From: Desulfobacteraceae bacterium
GTDB lineage: Bacteria > Desulfobacterota > Desulfobacteria > Desulfobacterales > Desulfosarcinaceae
Assembly (NCBI GenBank): GCA_027068085.1
Contig: JAMOUQ010000013.1
Location: 1 to 48,376 of the forward strand
Direction of reading: 5' to 3'
DNA length: 48,376 bases
The notes beneath the pieces are model-generated. The model ran no database searches, was not told the DNA's origin, and was given only the letters and a program-made list of their open reading frames with translations. The translations under genes were made by a program, and so were the position numbers. Below are positions 1 to 8,497 of this stretch, one piece after another (the first letter of the stretch is position 1; the number at the start of each line of letters is the position of its first letter).

Positions 1-89
1 GCCTGCGGAAGGCTCCCCCGCGCCCGGCAGGCGCCCTGAAGACAAACAACACAATAGAAGCTTTTTCTTTCAGGCTAAAGGAGGATAAA

Positions 90-1331
90 ATGAAAGTGAA
101 GACCTGTATTTGCAAATCACCCGGCCAAAGAGCGCTGCTTTCCCTGCTGGCCCTGGCCGCAGCCCTGGCCCTTGTCATGGCCTGGACCGCAGTTGCCCAT
201 GCCAGCACGGCAGCCAACACAACCATCCGCAACACGGTGACGGTCAACTACGCCGATACCGCCGGCACAGCCCAAAACCCCCTGACGGCCAGCGTCGATA
301 TCACGGTCAACCTGGTGGAAAGCACGCCGCTTCTGAGCGCACCGGCAGACCAGTCCATCGACGCTTCCCAGACGGCGGTTTACAGTTACACCATTACTTC
401 CACAGCCAACGGCCCTGATACCTACGCCCTAAATGTACCCGCCGTTGTCGAGTCTGCCGGCATATCCGGTTCCTCGGCCACCCTCAGCCAAACCAGCATA
501 GTTCTGGGAGCTACCACGGTGGCTGCCGACATCACCATCTCTGCCAGCGGTACAACCGACATCACGGTACCCAGCGACAATACCAATAACACTGAGGTCA
601 ACGGCATCAAAGATAACGACACCGTCGTCATCGGCGGGGAGGTCTTCACCGTGTATTCGGTGATCGACAACCCCGGAGTGGGCACCTCCACCATCACGGT
701 CAACGGAAACGGCACGGCCCTTACTGTCCATGCCGGTGACATCATCGGCGAGCAGGGCAGATTCACCCTGACGGTCACTCCCGGCACGGTATCCGATGCC
801 ACCACCGATCAGACCATCACCGTCGATATCAGTGCCGACGGCGGCTCAGGAGCTGCCACCGACCAGACCGTCACCACGGTCACAGCGGTCCAGCTCACCG
901 TCTCCAAGTACGTTCGCAACGTAGACGACCCCAACGGAAGCGGGACTTCCATCACTGTGGATAGCAATACTTATTATGACTCGAACGTAAAAGGAGATCC
1001 CGGAGACACCATGGAATACCTGATAGTGGTTTCCAATGCCGCCAGCAGCAGCACGGCCACCAACGTCACCATCCGGGATTCAGTCCCGGCCTTTACCACC
1101 TATGTTACCGAATCGATGGCCCTAGATACTGGATCTGGATCTTTCACCTCCCTGAAAGACGATGCCAACGGTGGTGATGCCGGCGAGTACGATGCGGCAA
1201 ACGGCATCATCTACATCTACGCCGGAACCGGCGGCAATGACGGCGGCGCCGGTTTTGGTGACGGAGCAGGCGGCAGCCTGCCTGCCAACACGACCACCTA
1301 CGGGCGGTTCCGGGTGACGATCAACAACTGA
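90..1331 (+). CDS. Secreted DUF11-like repeat protein (paralogue 1)
   Basis: A 413-residue exported protein. A strong ribosome site (AAAGGAGG) lies 6 nt before the ATG. Residues 1-39 form a signal peptide: basic start, a leucine/alanine core and a cleavage site near AHA-ST. The mature part is rich in Thr, Ser, Val, Asn and Gly, has almost no Cys, and reads as beta-sandwich repeats. The C-terminal third (KYVRNV..., PGDTMEYLIVVSN, then a RDSVP strand) resembles the DUF11/conserved-repeat domain of surface proteins. The next gene is a clear paralogue: both carry VPSD..., VNGI, KYVRN, a KG.PGD motif and the same C-terminal ending (VTINN against VTINP). There is no LPXTG or PEP-CTERM anchor, so it is probably released or held by the large outer-membrane protein encoded two genes downstream. 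A structural surface role is inferred and the specific function is unknown. Confidence 0.75.
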   Translation: MKVKTCICKSPGQRALLSLLALAAALALVMAWTAVAHASTAANTTIRNTVTVNYADTAGTAQNPLTASVDITVNLVESTPLLSAPADQSIDASQTAVYSYTITSTANGPDTYALNVPAVVESAGISGSSATLSQTSIVLGATTVAADITISASGTTDITVPSDNTNNTEVNGIKDNDTVVIGGEVFTVYSVIDNPGVGTSTITVNGNGTALTVHAGDIIGEQGRFTLTVTPGTVSDATTDQTITVDISADGGSGAATDQTVTTVTAVQLTVSKYVRNVDDPNGSGTSITVDSNTYYDSNVKGDPGDTMEYLIVVSNAASSSTATNVTIRDSVPAFTTYVTESMALDTGSGSFTSLKDDANGGDAGEYDAANGIIYIYAGTGGNDGGAGFGDGAGGSLPANTTTYGRFRVTINN

Positions 1332-1365
1332 TCGCGGACCGCACCCAGCCCTGATGCGCCCTCGG

Positions 1366-1402
1366 GTCCTGCCCGGCCGGATTTCCGGACGCGGGGCAGG
1401 GC
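1366..1402 (+). other. Intergenic hairpin between the two DUF11-like genes
   Basis: CCTGCCC (1368-1374) pairs with GGGCAGG (1394-1400), and an inner CCGGA-TT-TCCGG stem (1377-1388) lies between them. No T-tract follows, so it is not a classical intrinsic terminator. It may protect or process the mRNA, or lower expression of the downstream paralogue. It sits in a 118-bp gap that otherwise holds only the leader of the next gene. Confidence 0.4.
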
Positions 1403-1449
1403 CTGTAGCGCACCGGGATACCAGGTAAAAGCAGAAAGGCAGGCAGAAA

Positions 1450-2637
1450 ATGAAACCGCGTATCCTTATTTGTATGGTTCTGGCCATGGCCATGGTGCTG
1501 GCAAGCGCCGGCAGCCTGCTGGCCGCAGTGGCGGCCAACACGCGCATCGTCAACCAGGCCACGCTGACCTATGATGACGGCACCGGAACCCGGACGGCCA
1601 CCGCCAATGTGACCGTCACCGTGGCCCTGGTGCCCGGGGCCCCCGGCCTGGATCAGCCGCCTGATGCGTCCACAGCGTATGCCGGGCCGGGCACCACCCT
1701 GACCTTTGTCTATACGGTGACAGCCGGCGGAAACGGCCCTGACACCTACACCATCACCACTTCGGTGACAGGTTCCACCAACACCACCGGCCCCGGTGCA
1801 AGCGCTCCGGCCACGGTAACCCTGGGCGCCACCATCACCACCTCCGGCTCGACTGTCAGCGTCCTCCGGGTGCCATCTGACGGCAGCGCCGACAGCTCGG
1901 TCAACGGCATCGAGGTGGGCAACACCGTCCTGGTAAACGGCCAGGTGCGCACGGTCACGGCCATAAGCGATCCGGCCGCAGGTTTTGCCACCATCACCCT
2001 GAACTCACCCCTGCCGGCGGCCCCGGCAGCCGGTGTTCCGGTCTATGAACAGCAGCAGTTCAGCGTGGTGGTCGATTCGGGCACCATCGTTACCGGCGGC
2101 AGCGACATCACCGTGACCGTGGACACCACCGCCGCCAGCTCGGCCGGCTCCGACACCGACCAGGTGGTGGCCACCTTCACCAGCGGCAGCGCGACCCTGA
2201 CAAAGTACGTCCGCAACCTTTCCTGGGCCGCCGGCAATACCGGCGGAACCGGGGCGACCAGCATCACGGTCAACGGCACCACCTACGACTACTACACGGG
2301 CGGCGTGAAAGGCCGTCCGGGCGACGTGCTCCAGTACGTCCTGGTTGCCGCCAACACCTCTTCGGCCGCCGTTGGCAACAGCACCATCACCGACGTGCTG
2401 CCCACGGCCTACGTGACCTTCAAGCCGGACGTCTATGCCGCGACCGGAGACGTGATCTACATCGACGAGACCGGAACCGAGCACCAGCTGACCCAGGAAG
2501 CCGACTCCGACCAGGCCACCTATGCCTCCGGCACACTGACGGTCCACGTGGGGGCCGGGTCCAACAGCTCGGGCGGCGGAAGCATTCCGGCCGGCGTATC
2601 GGTGACTGTGGCCTACCAGGTAACCATCAACCCGTAA
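1450..2637 (+). CDS. Secreted DUF11-like repeat protein (paralogue 2)
   Basis: A 395-residue exported protein, paralogous to the preceding gene. The signal peptide spans about residues 1-27 (ILICMVLAMAMVLASAGSLLA core, cleavage near LAA-VAAN). The mature start (NTRIVNQATLTY) is typical of DUF11-containing proteins and recurs at the mature start of the large protein downstream (VSIVNQARLL). A central VPSDGS...VNGIEVGNTVLVNGQ segment aligns with paralogue 1, and the C-terminal DUF11-like region (TKYVRNL, KGRPGDVLQYVLVAAN, ITDVLP) matches it as well. The start is an ATG preceded by a modest GGCAGG site. The gene ends 19 nt before the large outer-membrane protein gene, implying co-transcription and a shared surface structure. 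Composition is Ala/Thr/Gly/Val-rich, as expected for an extracellular repeat protein. No catalytic motif was seen. Confidence 0.75.
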   Translation: MKPRILICMVLAMAMVLASAGSLLAAVAANTRIVNQATLTYDDGTGTRTATANVTVTVALVPGAPGLDQPPDASTAYAGPGTTLTFVYTVTAGGNGPDTYTITTSVTGSTNTTGPGASAPATVTLGATITTSGSTVSVLRVPSDGSADSSVNGIEVGNTVLVNGQVRTVTAISDPAAGFATITLNSPLPAAPAAGVPVYEQQQFSVVVDSGTIVTGGSDITVTVDTTAASSAGSDTDQVVATFTSGSATLTKYVRNLSWAAGNTGGTGATSITVNGTTYDYYTGGVKGRPGDVLQYVLVAANTSSAAVGNSTITDVLPTAYVTFKPDVYAATGDVIYIDETGTEHQLTQEADSDQATYASGTLTVHVGAGSNSSGGGSIPAGVSVTVAYQVTINP

Positions 2638-2656
2638 GGAGAAGACGCCAGGCGCC

Positions 2657-5600
2657 ATGGACCGCACCTGTTACCATAGCCCGCGCACCCCGGGCCGCCT
2701 CGAAAGGGCGGGCGGCAAGCATGCCGCCCGCCTGCGGCCCGCCGCGTCCATGGCGCTGCTGGTATTGGCCTTCCTGGCCCTGTTGATCCTGCCCCGGGGC
2801 CAGGCCCGGGCCGCATCGGTATCCATCGTCAACCAGGCCCGCCTCTTGGTCGGCGGCGCGCCGGCTGCCTCTTGCCGGGTACGGGTGGCCGGCATCGTGC
2901 CGACCGCTTCGAGCCTGGAAATCTACAAGTACGCCCCCGGAGCACCCGGGGCCACACAGGTCAGCGTGGCGCCTGGATCCTACAGCCCCGACGGCGGGTC
3001 AAGCTTACAGCCCCTGGGAGACATCTACCCGGCAGGTTCCACTCAGCCCATCGACCTGAGCCGGCCGGTTCCCCTGACAGCGGCCGAAACCTTCCACCAG
3101 GGTGAACCGGTCTTTGTCGGCATCCGGGACGCGGACCACAACCTGGATTCCGGCCGGGCCGAAAGCATCTGGATCCGGGTGACGGTTCCGGACACCGGTG
3201 ATCAGGAACTGATTCTGGCATGGGAGACCGGGCCGGACACCGGTATCTTCATGGGTTACATCCAGTCCTCGGGCCGGACCGCGCCGGCTGCCAACAACGG
3301 GGTGCTGGACGTGGTGGAAGGCTGCCGCATCGAGGCCTTTTACACCGACTCTTTCACCGCCGGGGATACTGCCAGCGGCAGCGCCCTGGTGGACCCCCTG
3401 GGCCTGGTTTTCGATTCTGAAACCGGCAACCCGGTAAACGGGGCTGCCGTCACCCTAATGGACGTGGCCACCGGCCGGCCGGCCACCGTCAGGGGCGACG
3501 ACGGGTTCAGCACTTTCCCGGCCACGGTAATCTCGGGCGGCACGGCCGTCGATTCGGCCGGCAAGGTCTACGACTTCGAACCGGGCCGCTTCCGCTTTCC
3601 CTTCGTCGCCCCGGGAACCTACCGTCTGGTCGTCCGGCCGCCGGCCGGCTACCGGGCGCCTTCCCAGGTGCCCACCGCCCGGCTCCAGAGCCTGCCAGGC
3701 GCTCCGTTTTTCATTGCCGAGCCGGGATCGCGGCAGGAACCTTTCGTGATCAACCCCGGCCCCACGGTGAGAATCGACATCCCGCTTGATCCGGCCGCCG
3801 ACCGGCTCTGGCTGAAAAAAGCGGTCAATACCGACACGGCTGCGCCGGGCGACCTGATCCGGTACACCCTGGAGGTGGAAAACCCCTCCGGCAAAACCGC
3901 CTATGCCACGGTGATCCGGGATAACCTTCCCCGGGGTTTCGCCTTTCGCAGGGGATCATTGCGCCGCAACGGCCAGAAGGTGACCGATCCTTCCATCAGC
4001 CACGACGGACGCCACTTGACCATAACCGTGGGCGACCTCGGCCCGCAGGAGACGGCCCGCTTCACCTACGTGGTCATGCTGGCGGCGGTTGCCGGACCGG
4101 GCCGGGCCGTAAACACCGCCGTTGCCGAAGCCGCCGGCGCAGCGGTATCCAACCCGGCCCGGGCCACCGTCATGGTAAAAGAAGACCTGCACCGCGCACG
4201 TTCCATCATCGCCGGCAAGGTGATGGCCGATGCCTGCGGCAAGGATGAAAACCGCTCAAACGGTGTCGCCGGAGTCCGCATCTTCGTTGAAGACGGCACC
4301 TTCACCGTCACCGACGACCAGGGTCGCTTTCATCTGGAAAACCTGACTCCCGGCACCCACGTTGTCCAGATGGACCTGGACACCGTGCCCCGGCGCTACG
4401 AGCCGGTGCTGTGCGACGACGACAGCCGCCAGGCGGGCACGGCCTTTTCGCGCTTTGTCGACATCCGGGGCGGCACCCTGTGGCGGGTGGATTTTCATCT
4501 CAAATCCAAGCCGCCGCCAACCGGCAGGGCCGGCCTCGAGATGACCTGCAGCCTGAAAGGGAACATCATCCAATACCAGGCTCTTATCCGGGCTCAGGAC
4601 CAGCCGGTAAGCAACCCCGTATTGACGATCGATTTACCGCCGTACGGCATTTACATCCCCGGCTCCAGCGTCCTGGAGACAAAACCGGTCCCCGATCCCA
4701 AGATAGAAAAGCGCAGCCTGTCGTACCGGCTGGACGATCTCCGGCCCGGACGGACCCTCCGCCTGCGCTTTGCCATCAGGATAGACGCCCGCAAGGTGCG
4801 CAGCAAGCTGCACACCCGCGCAAGGCTTACCTGGAAGGAAGCCGGCGGCAAACCGGCGTCCACCCCGCAGATCGACACCGTCCTGGCCCTGGACTGGCAC
4901 GAGGAGACGGTTGCCCGGCGGCAGGTGGTCCTTCATCCCCGCTTTGCAAGCTTCAGCGCCGAGCTGTCGGACAGGGACCGCAAAGCCCTGGACGACCTGG
5001 CAAAGTCACTGGAGGGTCTTGAAATCGTCCGCGTGAAAGTTGTGGGCCACTCCGACAACCGGCCCATCAGGCCGGCCAACCGCCATCTTTTCGCCGACAA
5101 CTACGCTCTTTCCCTGGCCCGGGCCAGGGCGGTGGCCACCTACCTCGGCCAAAAACTCCGGCTGGACCCCGCCCTGATCAGGGTGGAGGGCCGCGGTCCG
5201 GATCAGCCGGTGGCCGACAACAGGACAGCCGCCGGAAGGGCCGCCAACCGCCGGGTGGAAGTGACCATCGAATGCGCCAAGATCCATCTTGTCCAGGACG
5301 TCCAGTCCGTCAAGTGCGAAGACAGGGTCCAGGCCACCACCACAGCTTCCTGGCCGCAGGATTCCCCGGGCGGGCTGAAGGTGCCGCAACACCTGAAACC
5401 GGCCCTGCCGGCCGCATCTGCATCCAAAACAGAGATTCCAAAAGACGGCATCCTGGAACCGGCCGACGGCAGCCACCTGGCCGCCCCGGTGACGGCCGTC
5501 AGGATCCGGCTGGACTCCCGGCTCAAGCCGCGCCTCGTCCTGGACGGCAAGCCGGTCGATCCCGAGCGGATCGGCTTCAGGCTGCAGGACCCGTCCACCG

Positions 5601-8497
5601 GGCGCACCCTGTATACCTATATCGGAATCGATTTCGGCGGCCCCGGCCCCCACACCCTGGTCCTGGAAGGCCTGGGGCCCTTCGGCAATGTCCGTTTCAA
5701 GGCCCGGGCCAAAATCATCCGCACCGGAGCCGTGGCCCGGATCGAACAGCTCGCCTTCAACGGCAACCTGGCCGACGGCCGGACTCCGGTAAGGGTGAAA
5801 CTGAGGCTCACAGATGAAGGCGGCAACCTGATCAAGGCGCCGGTGGAGCTGGAGGTGGTCAACGGCAACCTCGAGCCTCTGAAAGTTTCCGACACCGATC
5901 TTTCCCGCACCCCCGGCCAGAAACGGCTCCACGTGGATGCCGACGGCACGGCCTGGTTCGCGCCGGTGACCCGGGCCGGCAGGTACACCGCCACCTTGAA
6001 GTACAACCGGGCCGAGGTGGAAGTCGAAACCTACGTCAGGCCCAAGCTGCGGGACTGGATCCTGGTGGGACTGGCAGAAGGCACGGCCGGGTACAACACC
6101 ATCTCCGGCAACATGGAGAGCCTGGGGCCCGAAGACGAGGAAGATTTTTACTCAAACGGCCGCCTGGCCTTCTACGCCAAGGGCCGCATCAAGGGCAAGT
6201 GGCTGCTGACGGCCCGCTACGACTCGGGCCGCGACAAGGACGATCCCGGCAACCGCATGTTCGGCGAAATCGACCCCGACGCCTATTACACCCTTTACGG
6301 CGATGCCTCCGGCCAGGCCGACGATGCCGCAAGCATGGAAAAACTCTACCTCAAGATCGAACGCGACCGGTTCTACGCCCTTTTCGGAGACTACGACACC
6401 GGACTGACCGTCACCGAGCTTTCCCGCTACAGCCGGCGCTTCAACGGCTTCAAGTCCGAGTACGACGGCCGCAACTTCGATCTGACGGCTTTTGCCAGCC
6501 GCACCGACCAGGCCTTTATGCGGGACGAAATCCGGGCAGACGGCACCACCGGCCTCTACCGCCTGTCGCGCCGGCAGATAAAGCTCAACTCCGAAAAGGT
6601 GACCATCGAAACCCGGGACCGTTTCCGCAGCGAGATCATCGTCGAATCCCGCCGGCTCACCCGCCACGCGGACTATTCCATCGACTACGACGCCGGCACG
6701 ATCTACTTCAAGGAGCCGGTCTACAGCCGCGACCAGGACTTCAATCCTGTTTACATCGTGGTGGAATACGAAAGCCGCCAGACAGGCGACAAGGCCTACA
6801 CCTGCGGCGGGCGGGCAAGCGCCAGGCTTGCCGGGGGAAAGCTGGAGATAGGAACCACCATAGTCCACGAAGGCCCGGAAAACGCCGAGGCCGACCTTGC
6901 CGGCCTGGATGCGACCGTCAAGCTTAACAAGGCCATCGAGCTGAAGGCCGAGCTTGCCGGCAGCCGCAAAAAAGAAAACGGAACGACCACCGCCGGCCGG
7001 GCCGGCCTGGTGGAGATGAAGGCAACCACCTCCGACCTGGACGCCAGGGCCTACTTCCGTCACCTGGGAGAAGATTTCGGCCTGGGTCAGCAAAACGGCG
7101 CCGAAAGGGCCACCCGCAAGTACGGAACCGAAGCCCGCTACCGGATCAGCAAGAAGCTGTCGGCCGAGGCCGACCTATGGCGCCAGGAAGTGCTGGACAG
7201 CGGGGCTGTCCGGGACCACGCCGAAGCAGAGCTGATCTGGAAAGAAGAATTCTACCGCCTGTCCACCGGGCTGAGCTTTACCCGCGACCGAATGGCCGGC
7301 GGCAGCAACGGCGAATCGCTCCTGGCAACCATGGGCGCCTCCCGCAAGCTGCTTGGCAAGCGTCTGACCCTCAAGGTTGACCACGAACAGGCCTTGGCCG
7401 GCAAGGACGAAAGTTCCGATTTTCCCACCCGCACCATCTTCGGCGCAGACTTTCGCCTCACCCGGACCACCACCCTGTTTGCCGGCCAGGAATTTACCCG
7501 GGCAAGCAACAAGAACACCCAGACCACCAGGGCGGGCCTGAAGGCAACCCCCTGGGAGGGCGGCCGGCTGGGAACCAGCTTCAACCGGAGCATGGACGAA
7601 AACGGCGACCGGATCTTCGCCAGCCTGGGCCTGGACCAGACCTGGCGGATATCTTCCAAATGGACCCTGGAGGCGGGCCTGGAAAGATCCCAGACACTGG
7701 CTGACGACCACGGACCCGGCTTCGACCCGGACCTGCCCCCGGCCTCGGCATCTTCCGAAGATTTCACCGCCGTCAACCTGGGAGCCGGATACAAGGCCGA
7801 GAAATGGTCCTGGAGCGGCCGGATCGAAACCCGGCAGGGAGACGACCGGGACAGGCTGAACCTGACCACCGGCATCGGCGGCCGGGTAAGGCCGGGCCTG
7901 GGGCTTTCTGCCGGCTGGCAATACCGCCTGGAAAAAACGGCGGCCGGCAGCCGCAGTGAAGCGGGCGACCTGCGTCTGAGCGCAGCTTTCCGGCCGGCCG
8001 ACGCCCGCCTGATCATCCTGGAACGCCTGGATTACAAGGTCGACAGCGACAAGGCTCCCGGGTCGGCAACTACCCGCACCCGCAAGCTGGTCAGCAACCT
8101 CAACACCAATTACCGTCCCCATGAAAGACTTCAGCTGGCCTTCCAGTACGGAGCAAAATACGTCCTGGCAACTTTCGACGGGGAAGACTACGACGGGTTC
8201 ACCGATCTGATCGGCCTGGAAGCGCGCTACGATCTTACCCGGCGCTGGGACGTGGGCTGCCAGGCCGGTCTGCTGCACGCCTGGAGTGCCGGCCAGGCGG
8301 ACTTTCGCAGCGGAGTCTCGGTGGGCTACAGCCTGGTCAAAAATGTATGGCTCAGCCTGGGATACAATTTCTCCGGATTCAGGGACGCGGATTTCTCCGG
8401 GGCCGACTACACGGCCCGGGGGCCTTACGTGAAGTTCCGCTTCAAGTTCGACCAGCAGTCGGTCCGGGAGCTCGTCAACTGGTTTGGCGGCAGTTGA
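2657..8497 (+). CDS. Large multidomain outer-membrane protein (DUF11, OmpA-like, C-terminal beta-barrel)
   Basis: A 1946-residue protein. The basic N-terminus and hydrophobic run (about residues 32-50) form a signal peptide ending near ARA-AS. Approximate domains: an N-terminal beta region (50-250); a carboxypeptidase-regulatory-like fold (250-370); a DUF11 repeat (387-510); a second regulatory-like/SdrD-B-like domain (513-615, with DDQGRFHLENLTPGTH); a further DUF11-like segment (625-740); an OmpA-family domain (755-872, with GHSDNRPI, SLARARAVATYL and NRRVEVTIE, the peptidoglycan-binding pattern); Ig/invasin-like strands (925-1120); then about 800 residues of alternating amphipathic strands with many Tyr, Arg and Asp residues, read as an outer-membrane barrel or surface solenoid. 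The ATG is 15 nt from an AAGGAG sequence, so a later start is possible. Gene order suggests that it anchors or exports the two smaller paralogues. Its last 23 bp overlap the convergent kinase gene. Confidence 0.75.
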   Translation: MDRTCYHSPRTPGRLERAGGKHAARLRPAASMALLVLAFLALLILPRGQARAASVSIVNQARLLVGGAPAASCRVRVAGIVPTASSLEIYKYAPGAPGATQVSVAPGSYSPDGGSSLQPLGDIYPAGSTQPIDLSRPVPLTAAETFHQGEPVFVGIRDADHNLDSGRAESIWIRVTVPDTGDQELILAWETGPDTGIFMGYIQSSGRTAPAANNGVLDVVEGCRIEAFYTDSFTAGDTASGSALVDPLGLVFDSETGNPVNGAAVTLMDVATGRPATVRGDDGFSTFPATVISGGTAVDSAGKVYDFEPGRFRFPFVAPGTYRLVVRPPAGYRAPSQVPTARLQSLPGAPFFIAEPGSRQEPFVINPGPTVRIDIPLDPAADRLWLKKAVNTDTAAPGDLIRYTLEVENPSGKTAYATVIRDNLPRGFAFRRGSLRRNGQKVTDPSISHDGRHLTITVGDLGPQETARFTYVVMLAAVAGPGRAVNTAVAEAAGAAVSNPARATVMVKEDLHRARSIIAGKVMADACGKDENRSNGVAGVRIFVEDGTFTVTDDQGRFHLENLTPGTHVVQMDLDTVPRRYEPVLCDDDSRQAGTAFSRFVDIRGGTLWRVDFHLKSKPPPTGRAGLEMTCSLKGNIIQYQALIRAQDQPVSNPVLTIDLPPYGIYIPGSSVLETKPVPDPKIEKRSLSYRLDDLRPGRTLRLRFAIRIDARKVRSKLHTRARLTWKEAGGKPASTPQIDTVLALDWHEETVARRQVVLHPRFASFSAELSDRDRKALDDLAKSLEGLEIVRVKVVGHSDNRPIRPANRHLFADNYALSLARARAVATYLGQKLRLDPALIRVEGRGPDQPVADNRTAAGRAANRRVEVTIECAKIHLVQDVQSVKCEDRVQATTTASWPQDSPGGLKVPQHLKPALPAASASKTEIPKDGILEPADGSHLAAPVTAVRIRLDSRLKPRLVLDGKPVDPERIGFRLQDPSTGRTLYTYIGIDFGGPGPHTLVLEGLGPFGNVRFKARAKIIRTGAVARIEQLAFNGNLADGRTPVRVKLRLTDEGGNLIKAPVELEVVNGNLEPLKVSDTDLSRTPGQKRLHVDADGTAWFAPVTRAGRYTATLKYNRAEVEVETYVRPKLRDWILVGLAEGTAGYNTISGNMESLGPEDEEDFYSNGRLAFYAKGRIKGKWLLTARYDSGRDKDDPGNRMFGEIDPDAYYTLYGDASGQADDAASMEKLYLKIERDRFYALFGDYDTGLTVTELSRYSRRFNGFKSEYDGRNFDLTAFASRTDQAFMRDEIRADGTTGLYRLSRRQIKLNSEKVTIETRDRFRSEIIVESRRLTRHADYSIDYDAGTIYFKEPVYSRDQDFNPVYIVVEYESRQTGDKAYTCGGRASARLAGGKLEIGTTIVHEGPENAEADLAGLDATVKLNKAIELKAELAGSRKKENGTTTAGRAGLVEMKATTSDLDARAYFRHLGEDFGLGQQNGAERATRKYGTEARYRISKKLSAEADLWRQEVLDSGAVRDHAEAELIWKEEFYRLSTGLSFTRDRMAGGSNGESLLATMGASRKLLGKRLTLKVDHEQALAGKDESSDFPTRTIFGADFRLTRTTTLFAGQEFTRASNKNTQTTRAGLKATPWEGGRLGTSFNRSMDENGDRIFASLGLDQTWRISSKWTLEAGLERSQTLADDHGPGFDPDLPPASASSEDFTAVNLGAGYKAEKWSWSGRIETRQGDDRDRLNLTTGIGGRVRPGLGLSAGWQYRLEKTAAGSRSEAGDLRLSAAFRPADARLIILERLDYKVDSDKAPGSATTRTRKLVSNLNTNYRPHERLQLAFQYGAKYVLATFDGEDYDGFTDLIGLEARYDLTRRWDVGCQAGLLHAWSAGQADFRSGVSVGYSLVKNVWLSLGYNFSGFRDADFSGADYTARGPYVKFRFKFDQQSVRELVNWFGGS

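Noticed and set aside
5006-5932. Antisense frame within the large outer-membrane gene
   Set aside because: The plus strand holds OmpA and Ig-like motifs throughout this stretch; no independent evidence for a gene here.
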